Source: Candidatus Moranbacteria bacterium CG_4_9_14_3_um_filter_42_9 (GTDB lineage: Bacteria; Patescibacteriota; Minisyncoccia; Moranbacterales; UBA2206). Taken from it: a stretch of 6,026 bases of DNA. The DNA lies in the NCBI GenBank assembly GCA_002790635.1, contig PFVN01000072.1, positions 1 to 6,026 of the forward strand, in the 5' to 3' direction. Below the pieces are notes generated by a model. It did not search any database. It saw nothing but the letters and a program-made list of their open reading frames with translations, and was not told the DNA's origin. Shown in pieces: positions 1 to 3,845 of this stretch (positions are counted from its first letter, which is position 1; every line of letters starts with the position of its first letter). The position numbers were made by a program, and so were the translations under genes.

Positions 1-573
1 CAGAGAATAAACAGCATTCCCGCCCCAGAAAGAAGAAATTTTGGCAGTCAGGTCAGTTGCCGTGTTAGTAACACTATTATATTTCAAAAACTTTCCACTG
101 CCTGACGCTATATATATGTCATTTCCAGCTACGACCTGCGCGTTAATGCTGCTACCAGCTAATATCCCATTCAACTTGCTATACAAATCAGTTCCGACCT
201 GTTCATCGCTCATCTGAATCTGTCCGGCAGTCGTGTTCCAGTTGGCATCCGTATTGGCTGTGTCCTTGTAAGTTGTCGTCGTGAATGTTTCCGAAAAGTT
301 GGCGGTGTTTTGGGTCATGGTAATTTGCCCCGGAGTTGTGGAGCTGTCCGCGTTGGATTGGGCGGAAAACTCATCCCAGCCGCTCTGGTCTCCCGGGTGG
401 GTCGCCCGATTCGCCGTCTGCCCCGTGCTCCAGTCCGTCTGGTCAAAAGTAAAAGTCGCGCCGCTTGAATATTCGGAATTTTGGATATAGACATTTACCA
501 AGACCAGCAAAATAGTTACAACAGCCACAAATCTTTTCAAAAATGTTTTTGAAAAATAATTTTTTCCGCCCAT
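1..573 (-). CDS. Secreted or membrane-anchored surface repeat protein, N-terminal part (truncated by window edge)
   Basis: Translating the minus strand from ATG at 573-571 gives 191 open codons that continue past base 1, so the gene is partial. Residues 1-14 are basic (K4, K9, K13, R14). Residues 15-31 are a hydrophobic stretch (VAVVTILLVLV), giving a signal peptide or N-terminal anchor. The rest is Thr/Ser/Asn-rich with recurring WSTGQTA, WNTTAGQI and FTTTTYKDTANTD phrases and no cysteine. From about residue 150 the sequence (DIYIASGSGKFLKYN, then WGGNAVYSL) looks like blades of a beta-propeller or kelch-type fold. I infer an exported adhesin-like or envelope protein; no enzyme motif is visible. 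The frame is also open upstream of 573, and a GTG at 633-631 is possible, but the ATG gives a standard signal peptide. There is no Shine-Dalgarno; a weak TATACA at 586-581 would place transcription start almost on the ATG. Confidence 0.75.
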   Translation of the reverse strand, partial: MGGKNYFSKTFLKRFVAVVTILLVLVNVYIQNSEYSSGATFTFDQTDWSTGQTANRATHPGDQSGWDEFSAQSNADSSTTPGQITMTQNTANFSETFTTTTYKDTANTDANWNTTAGQIQMSDEQVGTDLYSKLNGILAGSSINAQVVAGNDIYIASGSGKFLKYNSVTNTATDLTAKISSFWGGNAVYSL

Positions 574-681
574 TGCGACGTGTATAGAAAAATGTTTGAT
601 AAAACTTTTCAGCCTTGCATAGGGCTCAGCCACGGATTCAGCTGAAGCTCCGTTTGAAAAATGTCTATTCCGCCCATTGCG
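549..681 (+). repeat. Imperfect direct repeat (about 29 bases, two copies 104 bases apart)
   Basis: The 14-mer TTCCGCCCATTGCG occurs at 564-577 and 668-681. In both places it is preceded by TTTGAAAAAT plus a short AT-rich spacer (copies about 549-577 and 653-681). The first copy contains the start codon of the surface protein gene on the minus strand. The second copy would give the same start-like CAAT-ATG context further upstream, so the 5' region of that gene has been partly duplicated. Confidence 0.6.
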
Positions 682-850
682 CAGCGTGGCGGTGCAAATT
701 GAGCGAAGCCGAACGTTAAAAAGCTCCGCACCGATCCCCGCTATTGGCGGAGCTAGGAGCTTTAGTGAGCGCAGCGATAATTTGCTGACACGCAAGCCCG
801 GGCGGCAGTTTTTTTGGAACTTTTTTTGCTGCCAAAAAAAGTGGGAAGGT
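600..850. repeat. Gene-free cluster of inverted repeats (structured intergenic element)
   Basis: No credible gene lies in 574-1027; the short open frames here show no family features. Instead inverted repeats are stacked. ACGGA 632-636 pairs with TCCGT 649-653 around the palindrome TTCAGCTGAA (637-646). Then comes a nested set: GCGTG 684-688 with CACGC 789-793, GCAAATT 694-700 with AATTTGC 779-785, and AAAGCTCC 720-727 with GGAGCTTT 756-763 (or AGCTCCGC 722-729 with GCGGAGCT 747-754). The 684-793 block can therefore fold into one long interrupted hairpin. It could be a miniature repeat element, a structured RNA or a barrier between transcripts; the sequence does not decide. Similar GAGCGAAGC / GAGCGCAGCG phrases occur at 701-709 and 767-776. 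Confidence 0.5.
819..842. repeat. A/T-stem hairpin: ACTTTTTTT / AAAAAAAGT around GCTGCC
   Basis: A perfect 9-base inverted repeat (819-827 with 834-842) surrounds GCTGCC. CTGCC (829-833) can alternatively pair with GGCAG (804-808), so two mutually exclusive folds exist. It is not a canonical terminator on either strand, because no T-tract follows a GC stem. Confidence 0.55.
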
Positions 851-883
851 CTTGCTGTCAAAGTAAGTGGGATAAATAAATCT

Positions 884-997
884 CTATAGCTTTTCTGGAT
901 ATTCTTCCTGATCCGCCTCCTGGCCCTCCATTCGCGGAATCTTCCGAGAGCCGAGCTCTCGGAAGTCAACGAATAAACGCCGTCCACCCGCCGCAGG
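884..997 (-). other. Possible relic reading frame with an in-frame REP-like palindrome
   Basis: In the same minus-strand frame as the MerR-like gene, and after its stop at 1028-1030 and a further TAG at 998-1000, an open stretch ends at TAG 886-884. It translates as AAGGRLFVDFRELGSRK followed by an acidic, Glu/Gln-rich tail that ends EEYPEKL. The palindrome at 942-964 reads FRELGSRK here, exactly as it does inside the transposase. This may be a decayed C-terminal piece of the upstream gene or of another lost gene; no family is recognised and chance is possible. Confidence 0.25.
942..964 (+). repeat. REP-like 23-base palindrome, copy 1
   Basis: Arms TTCCGAGAG and CTCTCGGAA enclose the 5-base centre CCGAG, forming a 9-bp hairpin. 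The asymmetric centre gives an orientation: CCGAG on the plus strand, as in copies 2 and 3. It is followed by GTCA, as in copy 3. It lies in the gene-free region downstream of the MerR-like gene. Confidence 0.9.
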
Positions 998-1027
998 CTA
1001 TTTTTCCCTATTATTTGGTTTTGGGAT

Positions 1028-1249
1028 TTATCTCCGCGCATTCTTGAATTTTTTATTGATCAAATATCTTTCCCGCGCCATTTTGGCCATAAACTTTTTA
1101 ATCACTACAATGTCTTTTTCCATATAAAAACGCCATCCGCGCGAATCTTTTTGCGGATGCGGAATCCGGCCCGCACGCTCCCAGCGCAGGATCGTGTTCC
1201 TGTCGCGATCAATTATTTTCTCAACATCTTTTACTCGGATGTGTTGCAT
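1028..1249 (-). CDS. Small MerR-type winged helix-turn-helix DNA-binding protein
   Basis: A 73-residue protein starting MQHIRVKDV. Residues 4-28 form the recognition HTH (VEKIIDRDRNTILRWERAGRI). The wing follows, with the family-typical basic/aromatic signature DSRGWRFY at 35-42 and then a helix to about residue 55. The C-terminus is Lys/Arg-rich and there is no effector-binding or dimerisation domain. This is the compact HTH_17/MerR-excisionase-like architecture, so it should bind DNA; its targets are unknown. There is no Shine-Dalgarno before the ATG at 1249-1247. The good promoter and SD lie further upstream, in front of an 18-codon aborted copy of the same 5' end, in the same frame, so translation may depend on reinitiation. 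The two dyads upstream of the promoter are natural candidates for autoregulation. Confidence 0.75.
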   Translation of the reverse strand: MQHIRVKDVEKIIDRDRNTILRWERAGRIPHPQKDSRGWRFYMEKDIVVIKKFMAKMARERYLINKKFKNARR

Positions 1250-1263
1250 TTATTTTTTATCCC

Positions 1264-1288
1264 ATAGCTACCGCTTTAGCGGTATGGT
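1264..1288. repeat. Palindrome TACCGCT-TT-AGCGGTA in the leader ORF
   Basis: The arms are 1269-1275 and 1278-1284. An outer CATA (1263-1266) and TATG (1283-1286) can extend the fold with a bulge. On the minus strand the palindrome supplies the last leader codons and the TAG stop, so it appears to be what broke the first copy of the gene. Confidence 0.6.
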
Positions 1289-1324
1289 GCTGAGGTCGAC
1301 ATCTTTTACCCGGATATAAGCCAT
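1268..1324 (-). pseudogene. Aborted duplicate of the MerR-like gene 5' end (18-codon leader ORF)
   Basis: ATG at 1324-1322 opens MAYIRVKDVDLSTIPLKR and stops at TAG 1270-1268. Its IRVKDV matches the first codons of the downstream gene: ATCCGRGTAAAAGATGTYGA is shared with two substitutions. The two ATGs are 75 bases apart, exactly 25 codons, so they share a frame separated by TAG (1268-1270) and TAA (1250-1252). This copy, not the intact gene, has a good Shine-Dalgarno and promoter. It may be the original start cut off by a palindrome-associated duplication, or a regulatory leader peptide. Confidence 0.6.
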
Positions 1325-1333
1325 CTGGCTTGG

Positions 1334-1339
1334 CCCCCT
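1334..1339 (-). promoter_or_regulatory. Shine-Dalgarno AGGGGG for the leader ORF
   Basis: On the minus strand AGGGGG lies 9 bases before the ATG at 1324. It is the best ribosome-binding site in the window, and it serves the aborted leader copy, not the 1249 start. Confidence 0.55.
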
Positions 1340-1350
1340 ATCACGCTTGA

Positions 1351-1379
1351 ATTATAAAGCATTTTCCAAAAGTTGTAAA
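1351..1379 (-). promoter_or_regulatory. Sigma-70-type promoter for the MerR-like gene
   Basis: On the minus strand, -35 TTTACA (1379-1374), a spacer of exactly 17 bases and -10 TATAAT (1356-1351) predict a start near 1344, 20 bases ahead of the leader ATG at 1324. Confidence 0.7.
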
Positions 1380-1425
1380 TATAGTAAATATACTATACAT
1401 TATGAATATATTCACTATATTCATA
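1380..1425. promoter_or_regulatory. Two AT-rich dyads next to the -35 box (candidate operators)
   Basis: TATAGTA-AATA-TACTATA (1380-1397) and TATGAATATA-TTCAC-TATATTCATA (1401-1425) are perfect inverted repeats with 7- and 10-base arms. The first directly abuts the -35 hexamer of the minus-strand promoter. A tandem 9-mer GTAAATATA (1375-1383, 1384-1392) runs through the -35 region. The position suits operators or an activator site for the adjacent MerR-like protein, which is inference. Confidence 0.5.
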
Positions 1426-1464
1426 ACTATTTCAAAAAAATAAAGCACTAAACACCTCCACTGT

Positions 1465-1487
1465 TTCCGAGAGCCGAGCTCTCGGAA
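1465..1487 (+). repeat. REP-like 23-base palindrome, copy 2 (3' flank of the transposase)
   Basis: Same arms and CCGAG centre as copy 1. It sits 4 bases beyond the stop codon of the transposase, in inverted orientation to copy 4 on the other side of the gene. No T-tract follows on the minus strand, so it is not a standard intrinsic terminator. Confidence 0.9.
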
Positions 1488-1491
1488 CCGA

Positions 1492-2151
1492 TTACTCCAA
1501 TAAATACTTTTCGTCTTCCTTCTTTTTTTTCAAGTATTGAGCGTTTTTTTCCATAAAGTCCGCATATTCTTTTCTGTTGGCAAATTGCCCTAACACCACC
1601 TTTTTATCACACAACCCCCTGCCCTCACTACTTAGATATTCTTGCAAGCTGGAATACTTCCAACTATCATTTTTATTATATCCATGGATAAAATTATTTT
1701 TGTTTATATACGCTGACAAATACAATAAATATTCATTGGAATCGATATAAATGGCCTTAAATTTTCCCTGAAAAAGTGATCCCTTTCTTTTATTTTTCAC
1801 ATTAAAATAATTAGTATAGCTAGTTCCGAGTTTGTGCATAAATCTTTCAATCCCCTTTTGCTTTCTTTGCCTCAAAATAAAATGATAATGATTTGGATTT
1901 GCGCAAAAAACAACAAAGCTCACCAGTGGTTTCCGAGAGCCGAGCTCTCGGAAGTCAGGAAAAGTAGCCTTGGGATTATTTTTTTTAAAATTTCTCCATT
2001 CTTCCATCAAACCGTCTCTTTCATCATTTAATAGTTCCATGGAAATCAAAAACCTTTGATAATCTCTATCGCTTAAAAATATCTTTCTCTTATCTACTCC
2101 GCGATTGAAAATGTGGTAATGCTCTCCGCAAGCAAATTCAGTTTTACGCAT
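1492..2151 (-). CDS. REP-associated tyrosine transposase (RAYT, Y1_Tnp / IS200-like HUH family)
   Basis: A 219-residue single-strand DNA nickase/transposase. Family marks in order: N-terminal HYHIFNRGVDKR (11-22), a strand leading to the HUH metal-binding motif in NPNHYHFIL (85-93, H88 and H90), SYTNYFN (111-117) with the candidate nucleophile tyrosines Y112 and Y115, and GSLFQGKFKA (124-133), typical of RAYTs. The C-terminus after about residue 205 is Lys/Glu-rich. All catalytic features are present and the frame is intact. Residues about 45-76 form a longer loop than usual between the first helix and the HUH strand. Within it F67-K74 (FRELGSRK) is encoded exactly by palindrome copy 3. The gene is bracketed by inverted copies 4 and 2 of that palindrome, the REPtron layout in which a RAYT acts on its own REPs. 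It probably has its own leaderless promoter. Confidence 0.9.
   Translation of the reverse strand: MRKTEFACGEHYHIFNRGVDKRKIFLSDRDYQRFLISMELLNDERDGLMEEWRNFKKNNPKATFPDFRELGSRKPLVSFVVFCANPNHYHFILRQRKQKGIERFMHKLGTSYTNYFNVKNKRKGSLFQGKFKAIYIDSNEYLLYLSAYINKNNFIHGYNKNDSWKYSSLQEYLSSEGRGLCDKKVVLGQFANRKEYADFMEKNAQYLKKKKEDEKYLLE
1931..1953 (+). repeat. REP-like 23-base palindrome, copy 3, in frame inside the transposase gene
   Basis: Same sequence as copies 1 and 2, lying within codons 67-74 of the transposase and read as FRELGSRK without disturbing the frame. It is preceded on the minus strand by TGAC, as is copy 1, so the mobile unit may extend a few bases beyond the hairpin. Confidence 0.92.
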
Positions 2152-2157
2152 ATTTTT

Positions 2158-2163
2158 ATTATA
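2158..2163 (-). promoter_or_regulatory. Extended -10 promoter giving a leaderless transposase mRNA
   Basis: The minus strand reads TGCTATAAT, a perfect extended -10 (TGnTATAAT). A start 6-7 bases downstream falls on or next to the ATG at 2151, leaving no room for a Shine-Dalgarno. The -35 region would lie in palindrome copy 4 (2171-2193). Confidence 0.55.
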
Positions 2164-2170
2164 GCATACT

Positions 2171-2193
2171 TTCCGAGAGCTCGGCTCTCGGAA
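2171..2193 (-). repeat. REP-like 23-base palindrome, copy 4 (5' flank of the transposase, inverted)
   Basis: Same arms, but the centre reads CTCGG on the plus strand, so it is opposite in orientation to copies 1-3. It lies 19 bases before the transposase ATG and 5 bases after the uppP stop. It overlaps the expected -35 position of the transposase promoter. Confidence 0.92.
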
Positions 2194-2198
2194 GATTA

Positions 2199-3008
2199 CT
2201 AATACATCACTACTGTCAACACTATCGCCACCGCCAAGGCCAGGCGATACCAGAAAAATACCTTATAGCTGGAACTTTCCAGAAATTTTATGAGGTATTT
2301 TATGGCGAGATACCCGCTGACTGCCGAAGTCAAAATTCCGACAATGACACCCGGGTTCAATCCGCTTTGCCAAAGATATGGAATTTTGAGCGCGACCGCT
2401 CCGAAAATTATCGGCGTAGAAAGCAGAAATGAGAAACGCGCCGCACTTGAACGATCCAGTCCCGCAAACAGTCCGGCGGTGATAGTGGCACCCGAGCGCG
2501 AAATTCCGGGAATAATCGCCACTGCCTGCGCCAAACCGATGACCAAAGATTTTTTTAAATTTACTCCTTCCATCCCCTCCCCTTGCTTGGCATACTTGTC
2601 CGCCAGATACAAGATGAGTCCCGCACCAGCTAAAGCCGAAGCGATAAGCAACGGACTTCGAAATACTGTTTCCGCCTCTTTTTCCAGAAAATATCCGGCC
2701 ATCACTCCCGGAATCGTAGCAATGATTATGAACCATAAAATGTTTCTTCCATAACTTTGAACTTTGAACTTTGAACTTTGAACTTGATTTTTGAATGCCG
2801 ATTCAAAAATCATTATCCAATCGCGCCAAAAATAAGCCACTACCGCAATCAAAGTCCCGAGGTGTAGTGCCACGTCGAAACTCAAACCCGGATCTTGCCA
2901 ATGGAAAAAGTACGGCGCGAGAGTCAGGTGGGCGGTGGAAGAAATCGGCAGAAACTCCCCTGCTCCCTGCAATATGCCGAGTACGATCGATTGAAAAATA
3001 TCTTGCAT
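2199..3008 (-). CDS. uppP: Undecaprenyl-diphosphatase UppP (BacA family)
   Basis: A 269-residue integral membrane protein, the normal family length. It dephosphorylates undecaprenyl pyrophosphate to recycle the lipid carrier for peptidoglycan and other envelope polymers. Motif 1 is QGAGEFLPISSTAHL (14-28), giving Q14 and E18 of the (E/Q)xxxE pattern and H27. Motif 2 is PGISRSGATITAGL (167-180), with the catalytic S170 and R171. FDVALHLGTLIAV (44-56) is also conserved. Several hydrophobic segments follow to the C-terminus. The variable loop at about 66-86 (IFESAFKNQVQSSKFKVQS) is unusual: its DNA is a perfect 26-base inverted repeat joined to a 7-base tandem repeat. The ATG at 3008-3006 is 18 bases from the methyltransferase stop, with no clear Shine-Dalgarno, so the two genes are probably co-transcribed. 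The stop is TAG. Confidence 0.95.
   Translation of the reverse strand: MQDIFQSIVLGILQGAGEFLPISSTAHLTLAPYFFHWQDPGLSFDVALHLGTLIAVVAYFWRDWIMIFESAFKNQVQSSKFKVQSYGRNILWFIIIATIPGVMAGYFLEKEAETVFRSPLLIASALAGAGLILYLADKYAKQGEGMEGVNLKKSLVIGLAQAVAIIPGISRSGATITAGLFAGLDRSSAARFSFLLSTPIIFGAVALKIPYLWQSGLNPGVIVGILTSAVSGYLAIKYLIKFLESSSYKVFFWYRLALAVAIVLTVVMY
2753..2785 (-). repeat. Heptanucleotide tandem repeat inside uppP (four units plus a partial)
   Basis: Four perfect AACTTTG units (2753-2780, plus-strand reading) and a partial AACTT (2781-2785) encode Q75-S85 (VQSSKFKVQS). Because 7 is not a multiple of 3, gain or loss of one unit would shift the uppP frame; three units would be neutral. Confidence 0.9.
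2786..2811. repeat. Perfect 26-base inverted repeat inside uppP
   Basis: GATTTTTGAAT (2786-2796) and ATTCAAAAATC (2801-2811) enclose GCCG, an 11-bp stem with a 4-base loop directly abutting the heptamer repeat. It encodes residues about 66-75 (MIFESAFKNQ) in frame. Confidence 0.88.
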
Positions 3009-3026
3009 AATAGTTTTCTGGTCTGA

Positions 3027-3722
3027 TTATTTTTTACCGATAAAAATTATGTTTCTCCCGTTCAATATGGCCGTTTTCTCTTCGTTGAATCCGGCGTCGA
3101 GAAATAGTTTTTTCAATTCGTTTTTCCGGAAGGCATGGTGATATCGGTTAAAGACATTGCCTTTGTTATCCTTAAAATCTATCCAGCAGTCGTTCCAGTC
3201 TAATGAACTTTTAAAAATTATTTTATTCGCCCAATTGATCAATATGTTTTTCAGATATTTTTTCTGCCACAAATTCCAAACAGTAATTATTATAAATCCT
3301 CCCGGTGCCGTCACCCGATAAAGCTCTTTGGCAACCTTCCGGCGGAGTGCACGGCTGGGCAGGTGGTGGAAAACCGCAACGGAATAGACCGCATTGAAAT
3401 AATTACCCGGAAATGTTAAGCTGTCAAAACTGGTGATCTTCCGGAATTTAATCAGCGGATCGTAATACTTTCCCTTGGCGATATTGATCATCTTGCCGGA
3501 AATGTCCAGGCCTGTATAGTCAATGTTTTTCCCCGAGAATAGCTCCAGCAGGCGTCCGTTGCCACAACCATAATCCAAAACATTCTCTCCTCTGGAAACA
3601 TAATCTTGGATGAATTCCAAACCTCGCCAGAAATGCTTCCTGGTTTCGGAAAATTTTTCCGCTATCCGATTATAGCCCTGTTCCGTTTCCTGTAAAATTC
3701 TGATTGCCTCAGCTTTTTCCAT
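3027..3722 (-). CDS. Class I SAM-dependent methyltransferase, Trm9/ALKBH8-like (candidate tRNA wobble-uridine methyltransferase)
   Basis: 231 residues with a Rossmann methyltransferase core. Motif I is VLDYGCGNGRLLELF (48-62), the acidic post-I residue is D73 in GLDISGKMI, the motif IV region is AVYSVAVFHHL (111-121), and a motif VI-like strand PGGFIIITVWN spans 140-150. Two marks point beyond the generic family to the Trm9/ALKBH8 methyltransferase group: the N-terminal YNRIAEKFSETRKHFW (17-32), which matches the Y-IA-FS-TR---W lead-in of those enzymes, and RYHHAFRKNEL (193-203), matching their RYYH-F---EL motif. Trm9 methylates the carboxymethyl group of cm5U34 in tRNA, which Elp3 helps make. 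Elp3 is the divergent neighbour here. The tRNA substrate is inference; a lipid or small-molecule methylase is the alternative. The ATG at 3722-3720 has no visible Shine-Dalgarno, and uppP follows 18 bases after the stop. Confidence 0.75.
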   Translation of the reverse strand: MEKAEAIRILQETEQGYNRIAEKFSETRKHFWRGLEFIQDYVSRGENVLDYGCGNGRLLELFSGKNIDYTGLDISGKMINIAKGKYYDPLIKFRKITSFDSLTFPGNYFNAVYSVAVFHHLPSRALRRKVAKELYRVTAPGGFIIITVWNLWQKKYLKNILINWANKIIFKSSLDWNDCWIDFKDNKGNVFNRYHHAFRKNELKKLFLDAGFNEEKTAILNGRNIIFIGKK

Positions 3723-3845
3723 AAAATAATTTTTTTGAAGCGAGAATGTTTTTTATTTTTTGCATAAGGATGCTTCCTTTAATAAAACTATAGATTTGAC
3801 GGAGGTTTCCTCGAGCAAAAAATAAAAATATATTTGAGCGCATCT
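3723..3845. promoter_or_regulatory. Divergent intergenic region between the methyltransferase and elp3
   Basis: This AT-rich 123-base region must hold promoters in both directions. On the plus strand TATATT (3829-3834) would place a start a few bases before the elp3 ATG at 3846, and TTGACG (3796-3801) is a good -35 sequence but badly spaced for it. A strong GGAGG (3801-3805) is 40 bases from the ATG and is locked in GAGG-TTT-CCTC (3802-3812). Further small hairpins include AAGGA / TCCTT at 3766-3779. No promoter is convincing on either strand. Confidence 0.35.

Noticed and set aside
677..889. 70-codon plus-strand open frame from a TTG
   Set aside because: It lies across the inverted-repeat cluster and the poly-T hairpin, has no family features and no ribosome-binding site; its translation is repeat sequence.
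942..2193. CRISPR array made of the four identical 23-mers
   Set aside because: Spacing is irregular (523, 466 and 240 bases between starts), one copy is inverted, one is inside a gene, and there are no spacers or cas genes.
2171..2193. Palindrome copies 2 and 4 as intrinsic terminators of the transposase and uppP
   Set aside because: Neither is followed by a T-tract on the transcribed (minus) strand.
2263..2754. Long open frames on both strands over uppP, and others opposite elp3 (3930-4481), the transposase (1834-2031), the Nudix gene (5525-5731) and the surface gene (281-490)
   Set aside because: These are shadows of well-supported genes, with compositions typical of out-of-frame or antisense translation.
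3645..3662. Inverted repeat CGGAAAA / TTTTCCG in the methyltransferase gene as another inserted palindrome
   Set aside because: It encodes the conserved AEKFSE segment expected in the Trm9-like family, so ordinary codon choice explains it.
3801..3806. GGAGGT as the elp3 ribosome-binding site
   Set aside because: It is 40 bases from ATG 3846 and 28 from TTG 3834, with no start codon at proper distance, and it can be sequestered in a small hairpin.
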